The notes: generated by a model not told the origin, from the letters alone. Shown: positions 51,905 to 60,768, counted from the first letter of the stretch. The stretch is DNA of 64,000 nt from Bradyrhizobium sp. 138 (GCF_023074075.1 NZ_JADPKT010000071.1:62001-126000); one strand, 5' to 3'. Numbers and translations: made by a program.

Positions 51905-52855
51905 CTACCGCTCCAGGATCGCCTTTGCCGTCGTCTCGTCGGTGATCAACCCGTTGATCAGCCCCCCGCTCAGCGCCGCCGCGATCGCCACCACCTTGGC
52001 CGCGCCCACCGCGGCACCGATCGTCGTGGTCTTCGCCGGCACTTCCGGCGGGATGCTAGTCAGGCGCTTGTTGGTGCCGGACTTGAGCAGACGTCCCTTG
52101 GAATCATAGGCCCAGCCGGTGATCTCGCCGATGGCGCCCAGCCGCATCATCTCGAACAATTCGTCGCGGGTCACGAAGCCGTCGATGTGAACCTGCGCCT
52201 TCTGGTCCATCTGGCCGATGCCGACGAGCCGCAGATCCGCCTTGGCCGCGACCGCCTTCACCTTGGCGATCGGCTCGATGCGGACCATCTTGTTGCGCTC
52301 GTCCTCGGACGACATCAGGAACGGCAGCGGCATCGGATAATGCCGCGCGCCGGTGCGGTCTGCGAGCCGGCCGACGGTGTCGTAGAAGCTCGCCGAGCCG
52401 TCGGCGGAGATATTGCCGACCAGGGAGACGATCTGGTGGTTAGGCCGGTCGATCGGCGTGACGCGCTCGACCGCGGCGCGCACCGCCCGGCCCGTGCCGA
52501 GCGCGACGATCACGGGCGTCTCCGAACGCAGCGTCGAATCGAGCAGATTGGCGCAACGCTCGGCAATGCCCGCAGTGGCCTGCGGCGCAGCAGCGTCGGC
52601 CGGCACCACCTCGCAATGGACGAGATCAAAGCGTTCCTTCAGGCGCGCCGCCAATTCCATGCAGGCGGCGATCGGATGCTCGAGCCGGAAGGTGATGAGG
52701 CGCTCGGCGAGGCACAGCGAGACCAGCCGCTGCGCCGAGGCGCGCGAGACCTGGAGCATCCTTGCGATCTCGTCCTGGGTGTGACCGGCAATGAAATAGA
52801 GCCAGCCAGCGCGGGCGGCATCGTCGAGTCGCGATCTGTCGTTCTCGCCGGCCAT
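51905..52855 (-). CDS. SorC-family sugar-responsive regulator of the polyol operon
   Basis: Transcription factor of 316 residues. The N-terminal helix-turn-helix is at about 10-60 (GWLYFIAGHTQDEIARMLQVSRASAQRLVSLCLAE). The SorC effector domain (about 70-310) has VIVALGTGRAVRAAVE near residue 115 and SLVGNISADGSASFYDTVGRLADRTGARHY near 145-175; the C-terminal end GGLINGLITDETTAKAIL is conserved in this family. This architecture matches the SmoC-type regulators of sorbitol/mannitol loci. It follows the HAD gene by 6 nt and precedes the transporter genes across the hairpin repeat. The effector is probably a phosphorylated sugar or polyol (family knowledge). Confidence 0.92.
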   Translation of the reverse strand: MAGENDRSRLDDAARAGWLYFIAGHTQDEIARMLQVSRASAQRLVSLCLAERLITFRLEHPIAACMELAARLKERFDLVHCEVVPADAAAPQATAGIAERCANLLDSTLRSETPVIVALGTGRAVRAAVERVTPIDRPNHQIVSLVGNISADGSASFYDTVGRLADRTGARHYPMPLPFLMSSEDERNKMVRIEPIAKVKAVAAKADLRLVGIGQMDQKAQVHIDGFVTRDELFEMMRLGAIGEITGWAYDSKGRLLKSGTNKRLTSIPPEVPAKTTTIGAAVGAAKVVAIAAALSGGLINGLITDETTAKAILER

Positions 52856-52861
52856 ACGGCC

Positions 52862-53524
52862 TCACGCCTCCCAGAAATCGATCATGCGCGCGAACACCCG
52901 GTCGGCCCCCGCGCCGGACAATATAGCGCGGCCGTCGCGTCCGCGATAATGGCTGCCGCCGACAAATCCCCAGACGGTCATGCCGGCCGCCTTGCCCGCC
53001 TCCACGCCGCTGACGCTGTCCTCGATCACCAGGGTGCGCGCAGGTTGCACCCCCATCTTCTCCGCCGCGAGGAGAAAGAGATCGGGCGCAGGCTTGCCGT
53101 GCCTGACCATTTGCGCGGTGTAGATCCGATTCCCGAAATGTGCCCGCAGTCCGGTGACGCCGAGAGAGAGCGCGACGCGGTCAAAGTCGCTGGATGAGGC
53201 CACGCAAAACGGCACGGACAAATCGGACATCACGCCCGCAATGCCGGGGACCGGCTGAAGCGACGCTGCGAACGTCGTCAGCACCTGCGACTTCAAGCGC
53301 GGCAGAAAGCCGTCCGGCACGGCCTGTCCGAGATCATGATAATGCTGCTCGACTGCCTTGGTGCTGCGCCCGAGGAAGAGCTCGAGCGCCTGCTCTACGC
53401 TGAGCGTGATGCCGAACTCGGAGAGAACCTCGGACAGGCACCGGCAGCTCAACAGCTCGCTGTCGACGAGCACGCCGTCGCAATCGAAGATGATCAGATC
53501 GGGTCTTGACCGGCCGTGGTCCAT
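52862..53524 (-). CDS. HAD-superfamily phosphatase (beta-phosphoglucomutase-like)
   Basis: HAD hydrolase of 220 residues with all four motifs: motif I IIFDCDGVLVDSE near residues 11-23 (nucleophile Asp), motif II VASSSDF near 109, motif III lysine in HGKPAPDLFLLAAEK near 142, and motif IV VIEDSVSGVEAG near 165. The helical cap lies between motifs I and II. It is the first gene of the polyol set and lies 6 nt before the SorC gene. It probably removes phosphate from a dead-end or inhibitory sugar phosphate, or acts in a hexitol/pentitol phosphate route; the substrate is not determinable here. Confidence 0.88.
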   Translation of the reverse strand: MDHGRSRPDLIIFDCDGVLVDSELLSCRCLSEVLSEFGITLSVEQALELFLGRSTKAVEQHYHDLGQAVPDGFLPRLKSQVLTTFAASLQPVPGIAGVMSDLSVPFCVASSSDFDRVALSLGVTGLRAHFGNRIYTAQMVRHGKPAPDLFLLAAEKMGVQPARTLVIEDSVSGVEAGKAAGMTVWGFVGGSHYRGRDGRAILSGAGADRVFARMIDFWEA

Positions 53525-53598
53525 CCAGCTATTCGATCATATACCCAATTGATGAGCAATAGCTCACCCCAAATCCGTCAGCCTCGGGATTTCCGCCG

Positions 53599-53812
53599 TC
53601 AGTGCGCGACCTGCCGGTAGATCGCCGGCATTGCCGCGGGCAGCCGCTTGATATTGCCGACGATGGCATAGCCGCCACGGCCGAACAGGGTCGGAAAGTA
53701 GGGTTGCGCGGTTGCGTCCACCGTGACGCCGAAGGCGGCGATGCCGAGCCAGCGCTCCTCCTGGACCGACTTGCGGGTGTCCTCGACCGCGAAGCGGCCC
53801 TCGTAGTGATGA
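53599..53812 (-). pseudogene. 3' remnant of norD-like gene (nitric oxide reductase activation protein, vWA domain)
   Basis: The minus-strand frame ending with TGA at 53599-53601 encodes HHYEGRFAVEDTRKSVQEER, then GIAAFGVTVDATAQPYFPTL, FGRGGYAIVG, and ends RLPAAMPAIYRQVAH. This is the C-terminal end of the NorD/CbbO-type von Willebrand A domain, as I recall it from denitrifiers. An in-frame stop (TGA, about 53838) interrupts the reading just upstream and no intact N-terminal part follows. The upstream 53840-53960 sequence in other frames shows no clear NorD match. No nor genes are nearby. It therefore looks like a decayed or truncated copy at a rearrangement junction. Confidence 0.6.
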
Positions 53813-53958
53813 AGTCGAACATGGGCCGGGCCTCACCCGATGGCGATTCCGACTTGTCGTCGCACAAATATTGCAACCGGCCGGAGGCGCGTTTGCGCTA
53901 TCGCAACGTTCCACCTGTCCCGCCGTCATAGGTTGGCTGCATCCGGCGGTTCCGCAAA

Positions 53959-54129
53959 ATGGCGAGCGATGCGATGAGCGATGCACAAATCGGGCCGATG
54001 ACCGCGACCCCCATCATCATCGCGTTCGCGATCGCGCTCCGGCGAATGGGGGTGCTATCGACGGTCGCAACGGTTTCTGCGGTGAGCCTCTCGGTTGCCA
54101 TCGCCGTGGTGCTCTTGACGACGCAATAA
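53959..54129 (+). CDS. Small predicted membrane protein, 56 residues (possibly a truncated N-terminus)
   Basis: ATG at 53959 to TAA at 54127. After a polar start (MASDAMSDAQIGPMTA) come two hydrophobic stretches, TPIIIAFAIALRRMGVLSTV and SAVSLSVAIAVVLL, then a short tail. I do not recognise it securely. The L-R-R-M-G-V-L-S-T-V-A-T-V segment resembles the N-terminal membrane part of some rhizobial GGDEF proteins, so it may be a leftover of a truncated signalling gene, in line with the adjacent norD remnant. It could also be a chance ORF. Confidence 0.35.
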   Translation: MASDAMSDAQIGPMTATPIIIAFAIALRRMGVLSTVATVSAVSLSVAIAVVLLTTQ

Positions 54130-54234
54130 TCGTCGGGTGCGAAAGCGTCGCAGCCCATTCCGCCAACAGAGCGCTTTGGCGCATTGCCGTAACGCGGTAA
54201 GGTTCGCTACCGCACACGACCCGATGAGTTCGCC

Positions 54235-54660
54235 ATGCCTGAGATCATCAATCTTGGTGCGCTGCAGCTGACCTTTCTGCGGAGCAAGGACGATACCGCC
54301 GGCAGTCTCGATCTGTTCGAGATGACCCTCCAGCCGAACGCGCGCATGCCCATCCCTCACTATCACGATCGCTGGGACGAAACGATCTATGGACTGAGCG
54401 GTATCTCGACCTGGCGGATCGACGGAACGGACGTCGACGTGGCGCCGGGCGAAACCGCGTTCATCAAACGCGGCGTGGTGCACGGCTTCACAAATCGTTC
54501 GCCCCGGCCGGCGACCTGTCTGTGCATACTCACCCCCGGCGCGCTTGGTCCGCAATATTTCAAGGAAATGGCGACCCTCCTAGCCGCCGGTACACCCGAT
54601 CCGGCAAAGATGAAGGAGACAATGCTGCGCTACGGATTGGTACCGGTGCTGCAGTCTTGA
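54235..54660 (+). CDS. Cupin-domain protein
   Basis: Small single-cupin protein of 141 residues. Cupin motif 1 is at about 42-64 (PHYHDRWDETIYGLSGISTW, with the two His and the Glu of the metal site), and motif 2 near 71-86 (PGETAFIKRGVVHGFTN, with the third His). A C-terminal helical tail follows, with EMATLLAAGTPDPAKMKETM. The domain order is that of small sugar- or aromatic-associated cupins. No enzymatic role can be assigned. It is monocistronic, with 104 nt before the start, and converges on gguB. Confidence 0.85.
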   Translation: MPEIINLGALQLTFLRSKDDTAGSLDLFEMTLQPNARMPIPHYHDRWDETIYGLSGISTWRIDGTDVDVAPGETAFIKRGVVHGFTNRSPRPATCLCILTPGALGPQYFKEMATLLAAGTPDPAKMKETMLRYGLVPVLQS

Positions 54661-54696
54661 GCTGTTCACGACGCAGTAGCGGTCGACGGTTTGGAC

Positions 54697-54783
54697 CGTA
54701 GCCCGCATGGAGCGCAGCGGAATGCGGGAAGTCTCGCCGAGCGGACAGAACCCGGATTGCGCTCCGCTCCATCCGGGCTACGA
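54697..54783. repeat. Palindromic intergenic repeat between cupin and gguB genes
   Basis: Arms CGTAGCCCGCATGGAGCGCA (from 54697) and the inverse TGCGCTCCGCTCCATCCGGGCTACG (to 54783) pair with small interruptions. It separates the convergent cupin and sugar-permease genes and may terminate both. It is a separate family from the other repeats in the window. Confidence 0.75.
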
Positions 54784-54788
54784 CGGTC

Positions 54789-55979
54789 TCACCGCCGCTG
54801 GTTATAGACATCGATGCACACCGCCCCCAGCAGCACCAGGCCCTTGATGACCTGCTGGTAATCGATGCCGATGCCGAGGATGGACATGCCGTTGTTCATC
54901 ACGCCCATGATCATGGCGCCGACCACGGCTCCCCCGACCCGACCCACGCCGCCATAAGCCGAAGCGCCGCCGATGAAGCAGGCGGCGATGACGTCGAGCT
55001 CGAAGCCGAGGCCGGCCTTCGGGGTCGCGGTGTTGAGACGCGCGGCGAAGACGAGGCCGGCGAGCGCGGCGAGCACGCCCATGTTGACGAAGGTGAAGAA
55101 GGTCAGCCGCTCCGTCTTGATGCCCGATAGTTTTGCCGCTTTCGCATTGCCGCCCACCGCGTAGACCTGCCGGCCGATCACGGTCCGCCGCGTGACGAAG
55201 CCGTAAAGTGCGATCAAAGCCGTCATGATGACCAGCACGTTCGGCAAACCGCGATGCGAGGCGATCAGATAGGTGAAATAGAGCACGGCGCAGGCGAGCA
55301 GAACGCTCTTGCCCAGGAAGAACGCATAAGGCTCGACCTCAATGCCATGCGATTGCTCGCGCGAGCGGCCCTTGGCGCTGGCATAGACCAGCCCGAGCGC
55401 GAGCACGGCACCGATCAGCATGGAGGTCGGATGCAGCGTGCCAGCCTCGGGCAGAAGCTCCGGAATGAAGCCGGAGGACAGCTTCTGGAACGTCGCCGGA
55501 AACGGGCCGAGTGACTGTCCCTGCAGCACCGCGAGCGCGAGCCCCTTGAACACCAGCATGCCCGCCAGCGTGACGATGAAGGATGGAATGCCGAAAAAGG
55601 CCACCCAATAGCCCTGCGCCGCGCCGATCGCCGCGCCCAGCAACAGGCAGGCGATGAAGGCAAGCGTATAGTCGACCTTGTACGTCACCATCAGAACGGC
55701 GGCCACCGCGCCGACGAAGCCGGCGACCGAGCCGACCGACAGATCGATGTGGCCGGTGACGATCACCAGCAGCATGCCGAGCGCCATGATGACGATGTAG
55801 CTGTTCTGCAGCACCAGGTTCGTCAGGTTGAGCGGCTGCAGCAGCGTGCCGCTGGTCATGACCTGGAAGAACAGCATGATCGCGATCAACGACATCAGCA
55901 TGCCGTAGTTGCGCAAATTGTTCTTGATGAAGCTGCCGTGCCGGCGTTCTTCGGGCAGCGATACCGTCTTGTCGGTCAT
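54789..55979 (-). CDS. gguB: Sugar ABC transporter permease GguB
   Basis: Ribose/xylose-type (BPD_transp_2) permease of 396 residues with about ten hydrophobic segments. It opens MTDKTVSLPEERRHGSFIKN. Landmarks are MALGMLLVIVTGHIDLSVGSVAGF near residue 65-88, FGIPSFIVTLAGMLVFKGLAL near 130, AVGGNAKAAKLSGI near 277, and IAACFIGGASAYGGVGRVGG near 330. The start overlaps the gguA stop by 4 nt (ATGA). With GguA and ChvE it forms a multiple-sugar importer. Agrobacterium has a following gguC gene; none is seen here, and a hairpin repeat follows instead. Confidence 0.93.
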   Translation of the reverse strand: MTDKTVSLPEERRHGSFIKNNLRNYGMLMSLIAIMLFFQVMTSGTLLQPLNLTNLVLQNSYIVIMALGMLLVIVTGHIDLSVGSVAGFVGAVAAVLMVTYKVDYTLAFIACLLLGAAIGAAQGYWVAFFGIPSFIVTLAGMLVFKGLALAVLQGQSLGPFPATFQKLSSGFIPELLPEAGTLHPTSMLIGAVLALGLVYASAKGRSREQSHGIEVEPYAFFLGKSVLLACAVLYFTYLIASHRGLPNVLVIMTALIALYGFVTRRTVIGRQVYAVGGNAKAAKLSGIKTERLTFFTFVNMGVLAALAGLVFAARLNTATPKAGLGFELDVIAACFIGGASAYGGVGRVGGAVVGAMIMGVMNNGMSILGIGIDYQQVIKGLVLLGAVCIDVYNQRR

Positions 55980-57553
55980 GGCTGCATTCCTCCCATCTCC
56001 GCCGCCGCGGGCGCGGCGTTCCCAATGTTTCTTTCATTGCGCATGATGGCGCGCATGATCTTTTCCTGTGTCGCATCAGCGCCCTTGAACTCGCCGACGA
56101 ACGCGCCGTCGTTCATGACGCAGATGCGATCGCAGATGCCGAGCAGCTCGGGCATCTCCGAGGAGATCACCACGACGCCGCGGCCGGCTTCCGCCAGTTC
56201 GTTGATGATACAGTAGATCTCGTATTTGGCACCGACGTCGATGCCCCGCGTCGGCTCGTCCAGGATCAGGACCTTGGGGTCGGTCATCAGCCATTTCGAC
56301 AGCACCACCTTCTGCTGGTTGCCGCCGGAGAGCTGGCCGGTCTCCTGGTAGACGTCGGAGCAGCGGATCCGCATGCGGGTGCGATAGTCGCTTGCGACCT
56401 TCAGCTCGGCGATGTCGTCGATCACCCGGCCTGGGGCGACCTGGTCGAGGCTAGCCAGCGTAATGTTCTTGCGGACGTCGTCGACGAGGATCAGGCCGAG
56501 TTGCTTGCGATCCTCGGTGACATAGGCAAGGCCGGCGTCGATCGCGGCCGCGACGCTCGGCAGCACCATCTCCCTGCCTTCGAGCCGGAGCGAGCCGCTG
56601 ATCGTGGTGCCCCAGGAGCGGCCGAACAGGCTCATGGCGAATTCGGTGCGGCCGGCGCCCATCAATCCGGCGATACCGACGACCTCGCCGCGCTTGACGC
56701 TGAAATTGACGTTCTTGATCACCTGCCGCTCGGGATGGATGGGGTGATAGACCGACCAGTTCGCGACGTCGAGCACGGGCTCGCCGACCTTCGCGCTACG
56801 CTCCGGGAAACGGTGAGCCATATCGCGGTTGACCATGCTGCGGATGATGCGGTCTTCCTGGATCGGCTCGGCACGGCAGTCGATGCTGTCGACGGTGCGC
56901 CCATCGCGCAGCACCGTGATGTGGTCGGCGACCTTGGCGACCTCGTTGAGCTTGTGCGAGATCAGGATCGAGCCGATGCCCTGCTCGCGAAACGTCATCA
57001 GCCGTTCGAGCAACGCGGCGCTGTCGGCCTCGTTGAGGCTGGCGGTCGGCTCGTCCAGAATCAGCATCCGCACCCGCTTGGACAGTGCCTTGGCGATCTC
57101 GACCAGTTGCTGCTTGCCGACGCCGAGATCGGTGATCAGTGTGTCAGGGGATTCCTTCAGGCCGACCTGCGCCAACAGCTCACGCGTGCGCCGGTAGACC
57201 TCGTCGCGGTCGATCACGCCGAGCTTCGACGGCGGATGCGACAGGAAGATGTTTTCCGCGATCGACATCAGCGGGATCAGCGCCAGTTCCTGGTGGATGA
57301 TGATGATGCCGAGCGCCTCGGAATCGTTGATGTCGCGAAAGCGCCGCTCCTCGCCCTCGAAGATGATGGTGCCCTCATAGCTGCCGTGGGGGTAGACACC
57401 GCTCAGCACCTTCATCAGCGTCGACTTGCCGGCGCCGTTCTCACCGACGAGCGCGTGGATCTGCCCGGCGTGAACCGAAAAGTTAACGTCGCGCAGCGCC
57501 TGCACACCGGCAAAGCTCTTGCTGACGTTGCGCATCTCCAGCATGGCGGTCAT
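55976..57553 (-). CDS. gguA: Sugar ABC transporter ATPase GguA
   Basis: Tandem ATPase of 525 residues with two nucleotide-binding halves. The first has Walker A GENGAGKST near residue 37 and Walker B MLILDEPTASLNE near 165. The second half starts near 265, has a degenerate Walker A (GIAGLMGAGRTEF) and the signature LSGGNQQKVVLSKWL near 407, with Walker B VLILDEPTRGIDVGA near 430. This is the usual arrangement of the ribose/xylose/multiple-sugar ATPases. It starts 111 nt after chvE, and a hairpin fills that gap. Its stop overlaps gguB. Confidence 0.95.
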   Translation of the reverse strand: MTAMLEMRNVSKSFAGVQALRDVNFSVHAGQIHALVGENGAGKSTLMKVLSGVYPHGSYEGTIIFEGEERRFRDINDSEALGIIIIHQELALIPLMSIAENIFLSHPPSKLGVIDRDEVYRRTRELLAQVGLKESPDTLITDLGVGKQQLVEIAKALSKRVRMLILDEPTASLNEADSAALLERLMTFREQGIGSILISHKLNEVAKVADHITVLRDGRTVDSIDCRAEPIQEDRIIRSMVNRDMAHRFPERSAKVGEPVLDVANWSVYHPIHPERQVIKNVNFSVKRGEVVGIAGLMGAGRTEFAMSLFGRSWGTTISGSLRLEGREMVLPSVAAAIDAGLAYVTEDRKQLGLILVDDVRKNITLASLDQVAPGRVIDDIAELKVASDYRTRMRIRCSDVYQETGQLSGGNQQKVVLSKWLMTDPKVLILDEPTRGIDVGAKYEIYCIINELAEAGRGVVVISSEMPELLGICDRICVMNDGAFVGEFKGADATQEKIMRAIMRNERNIGNAAPAAAEMGGMQP

Positions 57554-57579
57554 GGCATCGCGTCCTTAAATCGTCGTCG

Positions 57580-57650
57580 TTCCGGGGCGCCCGTAGGCGA
57601 ACCCGGAACCTCGAGATTCCGGGTTCGATGCTTCGCATCGCCCCGGAATG
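57580..57650 (-). terminator. Intra-operon hairpin between chvE and gguA (processing or attenuator)
   Basis: AACCCGGAA (57601-57609) pairs with TTCCGGGTT (57618-57626) around an 8-nt loop, and outer arms TTCCGGGGCG (57581-57590) and CGCCCCGGAA (57640-57649) pair as a second stem. It follows the chvE stop by a few bases. No run of T follows, so full termination is unlikely. Hairpins after binding-protein genes in such operons stabilise the upstream mRNA and lower ATPase expression. Confidence 0.6.
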
Positions 57651-57664
57651 ACAGAGCAAAAAAT

Positions 57665-58738
57665 CTACTGGAACTGCGACTTCTTGTAGTAGCCGCTGTC
57701 GACCAGGACCTTCTCCCAATTATCCTTGTAGACCACGACCGGCTTGAGCAGATAGGACGGCACCGTCTTGACGCCGTTCTCGTAGGTCTTGGTGTCGTTG
57801 ACCGTGACCTGCTTGCCGGCGAGCGCGGCGTCGACCATGTCGGCGGTCACCTTGGCGAGGTCGCGGGTGTCCTTGAAGATGGTCGAATATTGGTCGCCGC
57901 GCAGCATCGCCTTGATCGAGGGCACCTCGGCATCCTGACCCGAAATGATCGGCATCCGCTGATCGGCGCTGCCATAGCCGACGCCCTTCAGTGAGGAAAT
58001 GATGCCGATCGAGATGCCGTCATAGGGCGACAGCACGGCGTTGATCTTCTTGTTGCCGTAGTAGGCGCTGAGCAAATTGTCCATGCGGGCCTGGGCGGTG
58101 GCGCCGTCCCAGCGCAGGGTCGCGACCTTGTCCATGCCCATCTGGCCCGAGGCGACGACGAGCTTGCCGCTGTCGATGTAGGGCTTCAGCACGCTCATGG
58201 CGCCGTTGTAGAAGAAGTAGGCGTTGTTGTCGTCGGGCGAGCCGCCGAACAGCTCGATGTTGAACGGGCCCTTGCCGTCCTTCAGGCCGAGGCCTTGTTC
58301 GATCGATTGCGCCTGGAGCACGCCGACCTGGAAATTGTCGAAGGTCGCGTAATAGTCGACGTTCGGCGTGCCGCGGATCAGGCGGTCATAGGCGATCACG
58401 GTGATGCCTTTGGCCTTGGCCTGCTTGAGCACGTCGGACAGTGTGGTGCCGTCGATCGCGGCGATCACCAGCGCTTTCGCTCCCTTGGTCACCATGTTCT
58501 CGACCTGCGAGAGCTGGTTCGGGATGTCGTCTTCGGCATATTGCAGGTCAGTGTTGTAGCCGCGCTCCTTCAACACCTTGACCATGTTGTTGCCGTCGTC
58601 GATCCAGCGCGCCGACGATTTGGTCGGCATGGCGATGCCGACGGTCGCCTTGTCCTGGGCGGACGCGGTGACGCCTGCGGCCATGGACGCAGCGCCGGCC
58701 AGCGCCAGCGCGAGGAATGTCGTCTTCAGTTTCAGCAT
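57665..58738 (-). CDS. chvE: Multiple-sugar periplasmic binding protein ChvE
   Basis: Ribose/galactose-type binding protein of 357 residues with signal peptide MLKLKTTFLALALAGAASMA cleaved near SA-QD. The mature start VGIAMPTKSSARWIDDGNNM, with YAEDDIPNQLSQVENMVTKG near residue 67, is very close to what I recall of Agrobacterium ChvE, which binds arabinose, galactose, glucose and others. Catalysis and uptake genes follow or precede in the same strand. In Agrobacterium ChvE also feeds VirA chemosensing; no such kinase is seen here. It is first of chvE-gguA-gguB and follows the lactonase gene by 73 nt. Confidence 0.94.
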   Translation of the reverse strand: MLKLKTTFLALALAGAASMAAGVTASAQDKATVGIAMPTKSSARWIDDGNNMVKVLKERGYNTDLQYAEDDIPNQLSQVENMVTKGAKALVIAAIDGTTLSDVLKQAKAKGITVIAYDRLIRGTPNVDYYATFDNFQVGVLQAQSIEQGLGLKDGKGPFNIELFGGSPDDNNAYFFYNGAMSVLKPYIDSGKLVVASGQMGMDKVATLRWDGATAQARMDNLLSAYYGNKKINAVLSPYDGISIGIISSLKGVGYGSADQRMPIISGQDAEVPSIKAMLRGDQYSTIFKDTRDLAKVTADMVDAALAGKQVTVNDTKTYENGVKTVPSYLLKPVVVYKDNWEKVLVDSGYYKKSQFQ

Positions 58739-58811
58739 GTTTTACTCCCTTGGGTGTCAGATTGTTTCTTCGTGTCGTCGAGAACGTCGTCGTGGGCTGC
58801 TTTCGGGTCTC

Positions 58812-59693
58812 CTATGCGAGCTTGACATCGGGCTCCGCGCGACCGCGCGCGGATGCCTCTAGTAGAAAAGTGCAACCGGCTTGCGGATCGGCGGCGCGTG
58901 CAGCCGCGTCCAGATCCTGCCAGGCTGACGTGACGAGGAGGCGCGACAGATCGGGCCCGACAAAAGCGGGGCAGCTCGCCTGCTTTGCCGGCACGCTCAA
59001 CGAGCGCAGACGCTCGCCTTGCGGAGAATAAACATCGATACGGCTCGCGCCCCAGCAGGCATTCCAGATCCTACCGTCGGCATCGCACACTGACCCGTCG
59101 AGGCCGCCGATGCCGGTGTGGCACAATAGCACCTCCGGCTCGCCGCGCGGCAGGCCGGTCGCGGGATTGAGCGGGACTGCGTAGAGCACGCCGCGCGGGG
59201 TGTCGGTGAAATAGCCGGTGGCGCCATCCGGCGAGAAGCAGATCGAATTGGGGATGCTGATGCCTGGAAACAGCGTCGAGATCTTGCCGCGATGGAGCGC
59301 GTAGATCGCCCCGGCCTTCGGCTCGGCCTTCTTGCCCATGGTCCCGATCCAGAACGTGCCGGACTGGTGCACGCGGCAATCGTTGGAGCGCGTTGCGGGA
59401 TTGTCCGCTTCGAGCGGAAGCAAAAGCGTCATCGTGCCGTCGGCGAGCTTGCGGATGTAAAGCCCGTCCTCGGCGACGATCAACTGCCGTTCGGCATCGA
59501 TGCGCCCGAGCGCGCTCGCCATCCGGCCGAGCGCATGGACGCGGATGCTGCCACTGCCGAGGCGCGCCTCGAACAGCCGTCCCTCGCGGATGTCGAACCA
59601 CCAGGCGGTATCGGAGGTTACGTCATAGGTCGGCCCCTCGCCGAGATGGCAGGGATCATCCGAGAGAACCGAGGTCGGCACCTGCTCCATCAT
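58812..59693 (-). CDS. SMP-30/gluconolactonase-family sugar lactonase
   Basis: Six-bladed beta-propeller of 293 residues that opens the aldonolactone made by the neighbouring dehydrogenase. The metal-site Glu is in HLGEGPTYD near residue 18, Asn in SNDCRVHQSGTFWIGTMGKK near 103, Asn in ISIPNSICFSPDG near 149, and Asp in IGGLDGSVCDADGRIW near 199. All four ligand positions are present. It most likely acts on L-arabinono- or D-galactono-1,4-lactone, given the dehydrogenase and mutarotase upstream. The ATG (with a second ATG adjacent) overlaps the galM stop by 4 nt, so it is translationally coupled. Confidence 0.9.
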   Translation of the reverse strand: MMEQVPTSVLSDDPCHLGEGPTYDVTSDTAWWFDIREGRLFEARLGSGSIRVHALGRMASALGRIDAERQLIVAEDGLYIRKLADGTMTLLLPLEADNPATRSNDCRVHQSGTFWIGTMGKKAEPKAGAIYALHRGKISTLFPGISIPNSICFSPDGATGYFTDTPRGVLYAVPLNPATGLPRGEPEVLLCHTGIGGLDGSVCDADGRIWNACWGASRIDVYSPQGERLRSLSVPAKQASCPAFVGPDLSRLLVTSAWQDLDAAARAADPQAGCTFLLEASARGRAEPDVKLA

Positions 59694-60766
59694 GGCGTCC
59701 TCACTCCGAATCGATAGACCGTGTGATGGCGGTAGACTTCGCCGGCCTCAAGGCGCGGGCTCGGAAAATCCGGCCGGTTCGGCGCATCGGGCCAGATGTG
59801 CGGCTCCAGGCACAGGGCGTCCGACTGGCGGATGAGCTTGCCGCCCTTCCCCGAAATTGTGCCGTCGAGATAGTTGCCGGAATAGACCTGAAGGCCAGGC
59901 TGGTCGGTGAACAGCTCCATGGTCCGCCCCGAACGCGGCGCCTCCAGCCGCGCGGCGAGCGCCAGCTTGCCATCCCGGGCGAGGCAGTAGGTGTGGTCGT
60001 AGCCCCTGCCGTTCTGCAATTGCTGGTCATTCTCGCGGATGCGCTCGCCCACGGGCCTTGCCCTGCGGAAGTCGAATGGCGTGCCGGCAACGCTACGCGG
60101 CGGTTCCGGCAACGGAATGGCGGTGGGATCGATGGCGAGGAAATGCTCGGCGGCGACCGTCAGCTTGTGGTCGAGAATGGGCATCCCTGACGTCGCGCCT
60201 TCCAGATTGAAGAAGCTGTGGTTGGTCAGGTTGACGATGGTCGGCCGGTCGGTCCGCGCCTCCATGCTCAGCGACAGCTCGGTCGGCCCGGTGATGCGAT
60301 AGGTCAGGCGAATGTCGAGCCGGCCGGGATAGTTCTCTTCCCCATGCGGGCTGACATAGGTCAGCGTCACCGCGGGCTTGGCGCCATCATCGACCGCCGC
60401 AATGTCCCAGAGCTTGCGATCGAAGCCGTCGAGGCCACCATGCAACGCATTCGGCCCGTTGTTGACGGCAAGCTGCACCGTCTCACCATCGAGCGAAAAC
60501 TGTCCCTTGGCGATGCGGTTGGCGTAGCGGCCGACGGTGGCGCCGAAGAATTTTCGTTCGGCAAGATAGCCGGCGAATGCGTCATGGCCGAGCACGACGT
60601 CGTCGTGGCCGCCCTTGGCATCCGGCGCGATCAGCGCCTGCAGCACCGCACCATGGGTGATGATCCGCGCCTCGAACCCGCCCTCACCGCGCAGCACGAT
60701 GCGCTCGACGTTGCGGCCGTCCGGCAGCGTCCCAAAGACATCTCTTTCGATTTTTGAGCCAGCCAT
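59690..60766 (-). CDS. galM: Aldose 1-epimerase (galactose mutarotase)
   Basis: Mutarotase of 358 residues interconverting alpha and beta anomers of aldoses. Substrate-site motifs are GRYANRIAKGQFSLDG near residue 77, NNGPNALHGGLDGFDRKLWD near 97 (with the catalytic His region), PTIVNLTNHSFFNL near 173, and the C-terminal catalytic Glu region near 305. It supplies the anomer preferred by the dehydrogenase or the transporter. It follows the dehydrogenase stop by 2 nt and overlaps the lactonase start (ATGA). No signal peptide, so cytoplasmic. Confidence 0.93.
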   Translation of the reverse strand: MAGSKIERDVFGTLPDGRNVERIVLRGEGGFEARIITHGAVLQALIAPDAKGGHDDVVLGHDAFAGYLAERKFFGATVGRYANRIAKGQFSLDGETVQLAVNNGPNALHGGLDGFDRKLWDIAAVDDGAKPAVTLTYVSPHGEENYPGRLDIRLTYRITGPTELSLSMEARTDRPTIVNLTNHSFFNLEGATSGMPILDHKLTVAAEHFLAIDPTAIPLPEPPRSVAGTPFDFRRARPVGERIRENDQQLQNGRGYDHTYCLARDGKLALAARLEAPRSGRTMELFTDQPGLQVYSGNYLDGTISGKGGKLIRQSDALCLEPHIWPDAPNRPDFPSPRLEAGEVYRHHTVYRFGVRTP

Positions 60767-60768
60767 GT

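Noticed and set aside
54130..54234. A further gene between the small membrane ORF and the cupin
   Set aside because: The gap is 105 bp, the frames are short and no start site is supported.
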